Position numbers and translations under genes: made by a program. A stretch of DNA of 64,000 nt from Flavobacterium sp. CBA20B-1 (lineage in GTDB: Bacteria > Bacteroidota > Bacteroidia > Flavobacteriales > Flavobacteriaceae). Below the pieces are notes generated by a model. That model saw nothing but the letters and a program-made list of their open reading frames with translations. It had not been told where the DNA came from and did no database searches. The stretch's first letter is position 1. Each line of letters starts with the position of its first letter. Of the stretch, positions 34,211 to 42,512 are shown in pieces. Location of the stretch: positions 1,240,001-1,304,000 of the forward strand of contig NZ_CP092370.1 of assembly GCF_028473145.1 (NCBI RefSeq), written 5' to 3'.

Positions 34211-36544
34211 TTATTGTAACCCTAAATATTTACGGAAATAACCACATTCTGCAATTACATCTTGATAGTATTTAGTGTCGCTGTAATTTGTTTTTAGATC
34301 TACAAAGCCTTGCCACTTCTGAATTACCGGTCCATCGGGATAACCCCAATAACTTCTTGTAGAGAAATATTTGTTGTAGTAAAAATCATTGCGTTGGGTT
34401 TTTGCCAACATATATGCCATTTTTGCTTTTTGTTCGTTATCGGTAGCTGCTTTTTGGGCTATGTTGTAATATTTTCTAACGTTTTCCATACTGTACAACA
34501 TTTTGCTGTGTTCGTTGCTGATACTGTTTCCGTATTCGTCAATGATGTTGTTGTAGTAAAAAAATCGGGCGTTACCAAAGTACGATGTATTGTAAAAAGC
34601 ATTACCAACCAACAGCGCATTGTTATACACATCTTCTCCAGCAGCAATTTTTTCTTTCATTTCTTTAACCTTGTACAGAAAATCGAGTTGTGAATATTTC
34701 ACCGATTGTTTGGCTGCATGATCGCAATCGTTACAATCTTTAATTTTTCCGTTGAACGGATTTCCTGGTAACTGTGCTTTTTTATAATCCACCATTTCGG
34801 TTTCATATTTGTCTTTTTGCCAATTATATGTTTTGCTTTCAAAAGGCGTGATCTTTTCAAACTCGGCAATTGCTTCATCTATTTTATCTTGATAGAACAA
34901 ATATATACCGCGGCTTTCATAAATATCTGCCAATTTATACGGATAAACGCCTACAAAAAGATCTTGCCAAGCCGAACGCTCACTGCTCAACAACAATTTT
35001 TCCATGGCGATGCTTTGCTTTTGATCTTTATAAAAACCTTTAATTGAATAGGTTAATTCCGACATTAATCCATTGCCCTGTTTTTTGTAAAGCGAACTAA
35101 TGTATTTTTTTGTAAACGAATTTAAATAATCAATTCTTCCTTCGGTTACATAGTCTTTCACTGGAAATTTATCTTCATAAAACAACCAATTTACATCTTC
35201 TATCAATTTCCCTTCGGCTTTTTGATTCATTTCATCGGTACTTAAAAGGTTGTTGAACAAGCGTAAACTGCGTACCTGATTTTTTTGATTAGCATTTTGT
35301 GATAAAGTATGCGCTTCTTTCAATAACTTATCGGCTTTAGAATAATCGCCAATCAATGAATTAAAATAAGCCGCGGTGGTTTTCCAAATATACGGATTGT
35401 GCACTTTCGCATCGCTTGCTACGTCGTTGATCCACTTAACCTCAGCCGCACTTACTTTGTCTTTCAACTCTTTTTTAATTTTCCCAGCATCGATATCCAA
35501 TTTTTCGTATGCCGTGTAGGTGTTGATATTTTGCTCGTTGATATTCACCCAGCGCGACAACAGAAAATCAATATGTGGCGAGTTCGGGTTCAGCTTATAC
35601 AAATCCTGCATGGCACTAAATTCATTGGTATAATAGCCTTGCAAAGCGTATAAGGTTTCTTTGGTATTTTGGTCTGAAGCTTGGCTTAATGATGCTTTAA
35701 AAGCAGTTTCATCTAAAGGCTTATAATCAAACAAAGCCGATGCCATTAAAGGTTTGCATTGATGAAAAACTTGTGCAAACGTGGCATTTGCTTTTTCGTA
35801 ATTCTTTAAATTTTTATACGCTCCGCCCACATAATTCATGGCTTGATAATACAAGTTGTTTTTCGGCTGCTCGTTTTGGGATTCATTAAAAAAAGGAATT
35901 ACTGAACCGCGGTCTGCTGAATAAAATTTAGACCGAACCACCTGAAACCACATACGGTTTTTAAAGAATTCGTCTTTCTGAGTCACATCTTTTTTGTACA
36001 GATTTTCCACTTTTGTGGTAAAATCACTATCGGCATTGAGTTGTTTTCGGTTGTCGTAATCCCAATAATTATAGGTTTGGTTGGAATAGGTTTCAATACC
36101 GCGCGCCAACATGATAAATAACACGAATTTTTGTGTTTTCTCGTCGGAAGTATCCAAAGTGAATTTAAAATTTTGCTTTTTAAACTCGACTTCTGCATTC
36201 TTAGACTGGCTAATGGTGCGCAAAGGAGCATCTAAACTTTCATCATACAAGAAATATTCCACCGTTTCGGGCGAGTATTTTTTTAAGTAGTTTGTCCAAT
36301 CTGCAACGTTTTCTGCTTTAAACAAATCGGTGGTCGATTGCACATTGTAGCCATAGTAAAATATAAAATAATCATCGTAAAAAAACGGTTCATATTCTTT
36401 GTTGTTCACTGTGATTTCGGGCGAAAAAAGCGAAGTGTAACCCGCACCCCACTCACCTCCTGCACAAGCGTATATATATGCGCCGTAACTTAAAACAGCC
36501 GTTAAACTACCAGCTGCTAACAGTTTTAAAATCTTTGTTTTCAT
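34211..36544 (-). CDS. Large exported TPR-like protein of unknown function
   Basis: A 777-residue protein with a signal peptide (LKLLAAGSLTAVLSYGAYIYACAGG) and, after a region rich in Tyr and Asp, helical repeats in TPR style (YQAMNYVGGAYKNLKNYEKA; FYQDKIDEAIAEFEKITPFE). A short CNDCDHAAK cysteine motif is visible near residue 600. Its start overlaps the end of the upstream gene by 38 bases, suggesting translational coupling. I recognise the type from Flavobacteriia, where it usually accompanies a small lipoprotein barrel, but its function is unknown. Confidence 0.72.
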   Translation of the reverse strand: MKTKILKLLAAGSLTAVLSYGAYIYACAGGEWGAGYTSLFSPEITVNNKEYEPFFYDDYFIFYYGYNVQSTTDLFKAENVADWTNYLKKYSPETVEYFLYDESLDAPLRTISQSKNAEVEFKKQNFKFTLDTSDEKTQKFVLFIMLARGIETYSNQTYNYWDYDNRKQLNADSDFTTKVENLYKKDVTQKDEFFKNRMWFQVVRSKFYSADRGSVIPFFNESQNEQPKNNLYYQAMNYVGGAYKNLKNYEKANATFAQVFHQCKPLMASALFDYKPLDETAFKASLSQASDQNTKETLYALQGYYTNEFSAMQDLYKLNPNSPHIDFLLSRWVNINEQNINTYTAYEKLDIDAGKIKKELKDKVSAAEVKWINDVASDAKVHNPYIWKTTAAYFNSLIGDYSKADKLLKEAHTLSQNANQKNQVRSLRLFNNLLSTDEMNQKAEGKLIEDVNWLFYEDKFPVKDYVTEGRIDYLNSFTKKYISSLYKKQGNGLMSELTYSIKGFYKDQKQSIAMEKLLLSSERSAWQDLFVGVYPYKLADIYESRGIYLFYQDKIDEAIAEFEKITPFESKTYNWQKDKYETEMVDYKKAQLPGNPFNGKIKDCNDCDHAAKQSVKYSQLDFLYKVKEMKEKIAAGEDVYNNALLVGNAFYNTSYFGNARFFYYNNIIDEYGNSISNEHSKMLYSMENVRKYYNIAQKAATDNEQKAKMAYMLAKTQRNDFYYNKYFSTRSYWGYPDGPVIQKWQGFVDLKTNYSDTKYYQDVIAECGYFRKYLGLQ

Positions 36545-37496
36545 AAGCTTTTAAATTATTTTCATTTAAATCGTAAAATATAATTTCGTTGGGTTTGTGT
36601 TTGCTATTTTGTTTAATATCGTGCATCATTTCTTTTAACTGATTGGCACTTACAGCTTCTATTTTAATTTCATCGTCTTTTGCCAAATACCTGCCTTTAA
36701 AAACAACATCTTTCAATACTTTAAATCGATTTTCACTGATTTTTTTGAATTCATCTCCCGTTAAATCGTTCACTCGCAAACCACCGATCAAATTGGTTAT
36801 TTGATTATTTCGCACATGAACGCCCCAACTAAAAACGGGCAATGCAATGTTTAAAGGTAGTTTATAATTTTGTAAAGATGCTACATATTTTTGTGCTATT
36901 TTTTGAGAATAGATGGAATTTTCGTTATCCGAACCAATAACGCCCATATTGTAATACATTAACACACCGTTTTTTACAGGTGGAATTCCGGTTTTTTCGG
37001 GATATTTTATTTGATGCAAGCGAATGGTAGCCGTTACGTTGGGATGCCATTTTTTAAATGCTTCAAGAAACTGAAAATAGTTTTGTTTGGATTGAAGACT
37101 CCAATCGCAATCAAACTGAATTTCATTTACCGATACATCTGCCGATTGATTGATTTGTTGGATATAATGATACACCTTTTCAGCCAAGCTGTCGGTTTGC
37201 GTTGTTTGCAAAAACACTTCATTTTTGATATAAACAACCGGCACCACTTGATATTTTTTTGGTGATTCATTAAAAACAATAGGTGCAACGGGAATGGGTT
37301 CTTTGTTTTGTAAACCAATATCAAAATAGCGAATGTAGAGTTTTTTAACCTGCAAATCGGTTAAAGAATTTTGTTCAGCAGGCGACAGTGCAAAAGTGGT
37401 TCGCCAAAAATAAAAAGCAGTACTTACGGGTTCGGTTTTAGCCGTACATGCAATTACTAAAGCCATAAGAACCACCAACAATCCTATTTTTTTCAT
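36507..37496 (-). CDS. Lipoprotein with TIM-barrel-like fold
   Basis: A 329-residue lipoprotein (signal MKKIGLLVVLMALVIAC). The body suggests a glycoside-hydrolase-like barrel: AFYFWRTTFALSP, KLYIRYFDIGLQNKEP, VNEIQFDCDWSLQSKQNYFQF, VTATIRLHQIKY and ALPVFSWGV. These resemble the barrel proteins sometimes annotated DUF3142 or glycosyl hydrolase-like, and the acidic pair in FDCDW could be catalytic. It overlaps the downstream gene start by 38 bases and probably forms an operon with it. Assignment by fold pattern only. Confidence 0.65.
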   Translation of the reverse strand: MKKIGLLVVLMALVIACTAKTEPVSTAFYFWRTTFALSPAEQNSLTDLQVKKLYIRYFDIGLQNKEPIPVAPIVFNESPKKYQVVPVVYIKNEVFLQTTQTDSLAEKVYHYIQQINQSADVSVNEIQFDCDWSLQSKQNYFQFLEAFKKWHPNVTATIRLHQIKYPEKTGIPPVKNGVLMYYNMGVIGSDNENSIYSQKIAQKYVASLQNYKLPLNIALPVFSWGVHVRNNQITNLIGGLRVNDLTGDEFKKISENRFKVLKDVVFKGRYLAKDDEIKIEAVSANQLKEMMHDIKQNSKHKPNEIIFYDLNENNLKAYENKDFKTVSSW

Positions 37497-37511
37497 AGTG
37501 CAAAGAAAAAA

Positions 37512-37940
37512 CTATTCTTGCAAATTTGTATTACCTTCGGTTAACAATTTAATTTCGTTTGTTTGCACGGCATCTTCGTATCGAACAAAAACCGGTGTTG
37601 CGCCCAAACCTTTACAGGTAAAAAACACGGTGTAGCCTTTTTTGTCGTCGCCCGAAACATTTATGGCTTTTATCATTAATTTTTTGTTCATATTATCGGC
37701 ACGCAGATAGGCATCGTTTTGCGTAATGTACATATAACGTTCAAAATTGCTTGGATTGTTAATTTGCAAGCTATCCCCTACTTTAATGGTAGCAGCATCT
37801 TTAGAAACATATTCGGTATAAGTACCCGCTTTGCCGAAATTGCCGTATTCGGTGCGTTTCACCTTTTTTTGTGCCCATACATTTTGACCAATTACTATTA
37901 AAAGAAGAAGAATTAGTCGTTTCAATTGGATGTTTTTCAT
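37512..37940 (-). CDS. Hypothetical periplasmic protein
   Basis: A 142-residue exported protein (signal MKNIQLKRLILLLLIVIGQNVWAQ). The rest is beta-rich with the strands KVGDSLQINNPSNFERYMYI and GYTVFFTCKGLGATPVFVRY, and one cysteine in FTCKG. No family recognised. It precedes the barrel lipoprotein and TPR-like genes by 15 bases, so the three probably form one unit. Confidence 0.65.
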   Translation of the reverse strand: MKNIQLKRLILLLLIVIGQNVWAQKKVKRTEYGNFGKAGTYTEYVSKDAATIKVGDSLQINNPSNFERYMYITQNDAYLRADNMNKKLMIKAINVSGDDKKGYTVFFTCKGLGATPVFVRYEDAVQTNEIKLLTEGNTNLQE

Positions 37941-38019
37941 AATGAACAGCTTTTAATTTCAATTAAAAGTAATGAAATTTAATGTAAAAATATTATTTTA
38001 GATAAAAAATTGTAAAGCA

Positions 38020-38430
38020 ATGATTATTAAAACTTACCGTTCAAATATCATTTTTATCTTAAGTGTTATTCTAATAAATGCCTGTAATTCAAGTATAGAT
38101 ACTAAAGAATATCCCATTGTTTATTCATCAAAAAACACGCAATTTAATATGTTTTTTTACAATGGAAATTTTCCTATTGACGCAAAACTAATTCTTAATA
38201 AAGATAAAAGCTATTTTTCTGAAACATGTGTTTTAAATGAAAAAGGTATATGGAAAGTAAAAGATGATTCTATATTTTTATTTTGTAACGAAAGAACTTT
38301 TAAAGATAAAAACTTGTATAAAATTGATTCGTTAAAACAAGTAGTAATTTGTAGAGATACTCCGGAGATTTGGGTTATAAAAAATAACCGAATAAAACAA
38401 GTTGGTAGTAACGCTCTTTTATTTGAATAA
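38020..38430 (+). CDS. Small hypothetical lipoprotein
   Basis: A 136-residue protein with a lipoprotein signal (NIIFILSVILINAC). A short domain follows (DKSYFSETCVLNEKGIWKVK), typical of small flavobacterial lipoproteins of about 120 residues with a lipocalin-like sheet. No function known. Confidence 0.6.
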   Translation: MIIKTYRSNIIFILSVILINACNSSIDTKEYPIVYSSKNTQFNMFFYNGNFPIDAKLILNKDKSYFSETCVLNEKGIWKVKDDSIFLFCNERTFKDKNLYKIDSLKQVVICRDTPEIWVIKNNRIKQVGSNALLFE

Positions 38431-38477
38431 AAAAATGACAGAGTTTTCTCAATGGGGTTTTTATCCCTAAAATTAAA

Positions 38478-38510
38478 AAAATCCAAGAACATAATGCTCT
38501 TGGATTTTTA
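38478..38510. terminator. Terminator between 38430 and 38531
   Basis: AAATCCAAGAAC with CTCTTGGATTTTT, stem and T-run; serves both convergent genes. Confidence 0.75.
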
Positions 38511-38530
38511 TTATTTCAAAATTTAAAAGA

Positions 38531-40687
38531 CTATTTAATAATCTTTAATTCGTTGATTAAGTTGGTTGCGCCCGCGTATTTATCAATGATAAACAAAATA
38601 TAACGTGCATCAACGTTTATGGTGCGCTGTAATTTAGGATCAAAAATCACATCGCCTGCCATCGCTTCAATGTTACCATCGAAAGCCAAACCAATCAACT
38701 CGCCTTTTCCGTTTAAAACCGGTGAACCTGAGTTACCACCTGTAATATCGTGATCGGTTAAAAAGTTTACAATTAGTTCGCCGTTTTCATCGGCATATTG
38801 TCCGTAATCTTTTGCGTTGTACAAATCAATTAAGCGTTGTGGGTTTTCAAACTCTTCGTCGCCTGCTTTGTGTTTTGCAATAGTACCTTTTAATGTAGTG
38901 TACCAATTATCCGTAGCATCGTTCGGACGGTCTGCACGGCGTGGCAAATCGATTACTTTTCCATAAGTTAAACGCAATGTTGAGTTTGCATCTGGATAGT
39001 ATTTTACTTTTGGATTTGCTTCGCGTAAACCTGCAACCAACTTGCGGAAGGCCACATCGTATTTTTCTTTTAACGGTGCTAAATTTGCCGGTTGTTCGCG
39101 GTATTTCGTTAATAAATCTGATGATATTTTGTACAAATCATCATTTTCGATCATTGATTTATCAGGATTGTTTAAATACTTCAACAATAAATCTTTTGAT
39201 GAAAACACGCTTCCTTCAAATGCTTTATTAACAAGTTTTGTGTAATCGTAATTATTTTTTTCTCCTAACGATTTCACATACGGTGCCACAGCATAACCTT
39301 TAGATTTTGTTGCATACAGATTTAACTGACGAGCCAACATTTCTGCTTCTAACGGAGCGTGAAATTCTTTGTAAACATCGTTAATTGCTTCCTCTAATCT
39401 TGGACGCATTTCTGCGCGTTTTGCTTCGTTTTCATTGGCATATTGAATCAATGCGTTTCCAAAACTATAAGGAATTGTAGCTAAATTAGACGTGCGCAAA
39501 ACCGTCATTAAATAATTATCATGACGTGCTTTTTCGTTTGTTGCTGCATAGTAGGCATTGATATCGGCAATTACGTTTCCGTACTGTTCTTTATTCTTTT
39601 TCTTGTTGGCCCATTTGTTGAATTTTGCTTCGTTTTTGCGTTTGGTGTCGGCGGTTTTCTGAGCGGTTAACGCATCAATCATTCCCTGACGGTTTTTCCA
39701 ATAATTGGCAACACCTGCATATTTACTTGCATACGCCAAACGAACTTCATCGCTTTTGTCCATGTATTTTTTCATCACGTCTAAACCTAAACGAGATCCT
39801 TCTACCCAAGCCGGATATGAAAATTCTACATTTTGCTGAATACCTTCTGCCGGCATCCAACGATTGGTTCTTCCTGGGTAACCCAAAATCATAGAAAAAT
39901 CGCCTTCTTTTAAACCTTGAATATTAATCGGTAAGAAATGTTTTGGTTTTAAAGGCACATTGTTTTTTGAATATTCTGCTGGATTTCCGTTGGCATCACC
40001 ATATACACGAAACATTGAAAAATCACCGGTGTGGCGTGGCCATTCCCAGTTATCGGTGTCGCCCCCAAATTTCCCAATAGATGCAGGTGGTGTTCCCACT
40101 AAACGCACATCGGTATAATCTTGATACACAAAATAGTAATATTCATTTCCTTGAAAAAATGAACGAACCGATACGGTGTATTTACCGCCTTCGTTGTTTT
40201 CTTTTTCAATTTTTGCAATTTCTTGGTTGATTGCTTTTTCACGCTCGGCTTCGGTCATGTTTTTGTTTACCACGCCCAAAATGCGTTTAGAAACATCGTC
40301 CATTCGCACAAAGAAGCGCACCGAAATATCCTTAGGTTTGCGTTCTTCTGCTTTAGTTTTTGCCCAGAATCCGTTGGTTAAAATATCGTCTTGTGGTGTA
40401 GAAAGCTCTGCAATTTTATCGTAACCACAGTGGTGATTGGTTAAAACCAAACCTTGATCTGAAATAATTTCTGCTGTACAACCGCCATCAAACTGCACAA
40501 TGGCATCTTTTAATGAATGGTTGTTGATACTATAAATTTCTTCGGGCGTTAATTGCAGCCCCATTTTTTGCATATCGCGGTAGTTTAATCGTTCAATGAA
40601 CATTAAAAACCACATTCCTTCGTTTGCAAACATACCCAAAGGCATGGCAAGCATAAACAAAGAAAGAAATAAGCTTAATTTTTTCAT
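38531..40687 (-). CDS. S46 family dipeptidyl-peptidase (DPP7-type)
   Basis: A 718-residue serine exopeptidase of the periplasm that releases dipeptides from oligopeptides. Signal peptide LSLFLSLFMLAMPLGMFA. The catalytic His is in TNHHCGYD (His86) and the nucleophile in GNSGSP (Ser653). The residue 18 after the serine is Gly (FDGNIEAM, Gly671), the position that is Gly in DPP7 and Arg in the acidic-specific DPP11. A DPP7-like preference for hydrophobic P1 residues is therefore expected. Length agrees with both. It fits the peptide-based nutrition of the organism. Confidence 0.93.
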   Translation of the reverse strand: MKKLSLFLSLFMLAMPLGMFANEGMWFLMFIERLNYRDMQKMGLQLTPEEIYSINNHSLKDAIVQFDGGCTAEIISDQGLVLTNHHCGYDKIAELSTPQDDILTNGFWAKTKAEERKPKDISVRFFVRMDDVSKRILGVVNKNMTEAEREKAINQEIAKIEKENNEGGKYTVSVRSFFQGNEYYYFVYQDYTDVRLVGTPPASIGKFGGDTDNWEWPRHTGDFSMFRVYGDANGNPAEYSKNNVPLKPKHFLPINIQGLKEGDFSMILGYPGRTNRWMPAEGIQQNVEFSYPAWVEGSRLGLDVMKKYMDKSDEVRLAYASKYAGVANYWKNRQGMIDALTAQKTADTKRKNEAKFNKWANKKKNKEQYGNVIADINAYYAATNEKARHDNYLMTVLRTSNLATIPYSFGNALIQYANENEAKRAEMRPRLEEAINDVYKEFHAPLEAEMLARQLNLYATKSKGYAVAPYVKSLGEKNNYDYTKLVNKAFEGSVFSSKDLLLKYLNNPDKSMIENDDLYKISSDLLTKYREQPANLAPLKEKYDVAFRKLVAGLREANPKVKYYPDANSTLRLTYGKVIDLPRRADRPNDATDNWYTTLKGTIAKHKAGDEEFENPQRLIDLYNAKDYGQYADENGELIVNFLTDHDITGGNSGSPVLNGKGELIGLAFDGNIEAMAGDVIFDPKLQRTINVDARYILFIIDKYAGATNLINELKIIK

Positions 40688-40903
40688 TATTTTGCTGATT
40701 TATGATCTAAATGCGAAGATACTAAATTGTTTTGAGTTGTGGGTTATTAGTAAATTGTAAAGTACGATAATTATACAATTTTAAATATGGTGCAGTAATA
40801 TGTTTATGTTGTTTTAAAGAGTTTAGACCAATAAATAGCGTTCTTTTTTTTAATGTTTCAAATTTTTACTACATTTATATAAATTTAAAAATTAAAAACA
40901 GAT

Positions 40904-41362
40904 ATGGGATTATTTTCATTTATTAAAGAAAAGGGCGCTAAAATTTTTGGCAAAAAAGAAGCAGAAGCTCCTGCTGAAGAAAAAAAGACATTGCAAGCAC
41001 AAGCTTTGTTAGATTATGTTAAAGAACTTGGTTTGCCTTACAACAGACTAAAATTATCGGTTACCGATGACGATGTTAAGGTTGAAGGCGAAGTAGCATC
41101 ACAAGAAGATGCCGAAAAAATTGTTTTGGCAATTGGAAACGTAGAAGGTGTTGATAAAGTTGATAACTTAATGATTGTAATGTTACCAGCAATGGAAGCT
41201 AATTTTTACACTGTTGTGAGCGGCGACACCTTATCTAAAATTTCAAAAGAATTTTATGGCGATGCCAACAAGTACAATACTATTTTTGAAGCAAATAAAC
41301 CCATGTTAAGTCATCCTGATAAAATATATCCGGGTCAGGTTTTAAGAATACCTAATTTATAA
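40904..41362 (+). CDS. BON and LysM domain protein
   Basis: A 152-residue protein with an N-terminal amphipathic start (MGLFSFIKEKGAKIFGKKEA), a BON domain (LSVTDDDVKVEGEVASQEDA ... VIGNVEGVDKV form) and a C-terminal LysM domain (FYTVVSGDTLSKISKEFYGD ... IYPGQVLRIP). This is the layout of YgaU/Kbp, the potassium-binding protein of Escherichia coli, although binding residues cannot be verified by eye. Single-gene unit with a strong terminator. Confidence 0.88.
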   Translation: MGLFSFIKEKGAKIFGKKEAEAPAEEKKTLQAQALLDYVKELGLPYNRLKLSVTDDDVKVEGEVASQEDAEKIVLAIGNVEGVDKVDNLMIVMLPAMEANFYTVVSGDTLSKISKEFYGDANKYNTIFEANKPMLSHPDKIYPGQVLRIPNL

Positions 41363-41367
41363 ACTGA

Positions 41368-41401
41368 AAAATCCTCTTTTCTACAAGAGGATTTTTTTTT
41401 T
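41368..41401 (+). terminator. Terminator after the BON-LysM gene
   Basis: AAATCCTCTTTT and AAGAGGATTT stem with a long T-run. Confidence 0.85.
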
Positions 41402-41441
41402 TGATTATTGAATATCCGTTGTTAGGCACAACTATTAATTT

Positions 41442-41515
41442 GTCATTCTGAACGTAACGAAGTGTAGTGAAGAATCTCAGGATTATTAAAGAGATTCCTC
41501 GTTTCTCGGAATGAC
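41442..41515. repeat. Dispersed GTCATTC / GGAATGAC element
   Basis: Begins GTCATTCTGAACGTAACG and ends TTTCTCGGAATGAC; shorter relatives occur near 33620-33652, 23250-23272 and 26005-26030. Non-coding. Confidence 0.6.
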
Positions 41516-41581
41516 ACATTATAGGTTAAAAAACATCCTTATCAACAGCTGACAATCATAATTGTATATATTTCATTTTGA

Positions 41582-42076
41582 TTATTGCTTCCATAATCCG
41601 CGATTATTTTCACGCGCTTCTACTTGAAACTTATGAAATAATTCACTGTATCGTACATTGGGTGGCACGGTCATTATCACAGCGTAACCTTTTTTAAGCA
41701 ACAAAGCATTCAAAAAAGTTTCGTCTTCTAAATACACATAAGACAACGTTCTACCGTATCGGTCTAAAGAATCAATATCTGTTTCTAAGCGTACTTTTTT
41801 GCCTTTTATCAATTGGGTTAAATACGCTTTTGACTCTTTTCCGTAATAGCCTTCTTCTCTTTTCCAACGTTTTTGCGATTCGGGCGCATCTATTCCTGTT
41901 AACCGAATTTTTATTCCTTTCGATGTGCCGTTATCCACCCAAAAGGTATCGCCATCGACCACTTTTGTAACCAAATACCATTCTTGATGGGGTGCTGAAG
42001 TTTCCAAAAAATCGTTTTTATTGGAACCGCAAAAGGTTAAACTTACAAGTAAAAAAAGTAAATAAACGTGTTTCAT
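41582..42076 (-). CDS. Thermonuclease-family (SNase) lipoprotein
   Basis: A 164-residue nuclease anchored as a lipoprotein (ATG 42076; signal MKHVYLLFLLVSLTFC). The SNase fold is clear: VVDGDTFWV, KIRLTGIDAPES, YGRTLSYVYL (catalytic Arg and calcium-site residues) and the closing RGLWKQ. It may degrade extracellular or periplasmic nucleic acids. It lies 30 bases after the Cys-rich lipoprotein gene, with which it may be co-transcribed. Confidence 0.9.
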   Translation of the reverse strand: MKHVYLLFLLVSLTFCGSNKNDFLETSAPHQEWYLVTKVVDGDTFWVDNGTSKGIKIRLTGIDAPESQKRWKREEGYYGKESKAYLTQLIKGKKVRLETDIDSLDRYGRTLSYVYLEDETFLNALLLKKGYAVIMTVPPNVRYSELFHKFQVEARENNRGLWKQ

Positions 42077-42106
42077 GGGGTTTGTTTTAAAATGCAAAAA
42101 TGGACA

Positions 42107-42307
42107 TTATTTGCAAACACCACAACTATTACCGCCTTTAGAACAGTGTTTGCAGTATTTACAGTTTTTACACGCCTTGCATGACGCACTGCCTGTGCAT
42201 GTAGCTTCGGCTTCGGTATGGCAATTTTGGGCAATTAAAACTTCTTCTTGTTTTTGTTGACAAGAAAAAATAATGAGCGTAAAAAATAAGGGGATTAGGT
42301 TTTTCAT
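42107..42307 (-). CDS. Cys-rich small lipoprotein
   Basis: A 66-residue lipoprotein: signal MKNLIPLFFTLIIFSC, then a mature part of 51 residues with ten cysteines. Six Cys form a C-x2-C ladder (CKACKNCKYCKHC) followed by CGVC. This suggests metal binding (Zn, Cu or Fe-S) or a disulfide-rich module on the cell surface. It precedes the SNase lipoprotein gene. I know no named family. Confidence 0.7.
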   Translation of the reverse strand: MKNLIPLFFTLIIFSCQQKQEEVLIAQNCHTEAEATCTGSASCKACKNCKYCKHCSKGGNSCGVCK

Positions 42308-42320
42308 AATGTGGGGTTAG

Positions 42321-42500
42321 TTAAAAATATTTTATGTAATATAAACCAGTGTTCTTTATCCCAAAACTAATATACTTTTTTCCATTAGAACTAACTCCAA
42401 AACGAATGCCTAAAAACCCAAAACTTGTTCCGACTCCCTTTTTGGATACGGTTGCTCTGAATGGTCCAATATTCTTTGATTTTCTAAAACGCCAAGCCAT
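42321..42500 (-). CDS. DUF4236 microprotein
   Basis: A 59-residue gene too short for common cut-offs. MAWRFRKSKNIGPFRATVSK followed by KGVGTSFGFLGIRFGVSSNG has the MxxRFRKS start and Ser-Lys-x-Gly turn of DUF4236 proteins. It is 12 bases after the DUF4407 gene and the last gene of the operon that starts at 49889. DUF4236 modules often sit near mobile or defence-type genes, but their function is unknown. Confidence 0.75.
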   Translation of the reverse strand: MAWRFRKSKNIGPFRATVSKKGVGTSFGFLGIRFGVSSNGKKYISFGIKNTGLYYIKYF

Positions 42501-42512
42501 AACTACATAGTT

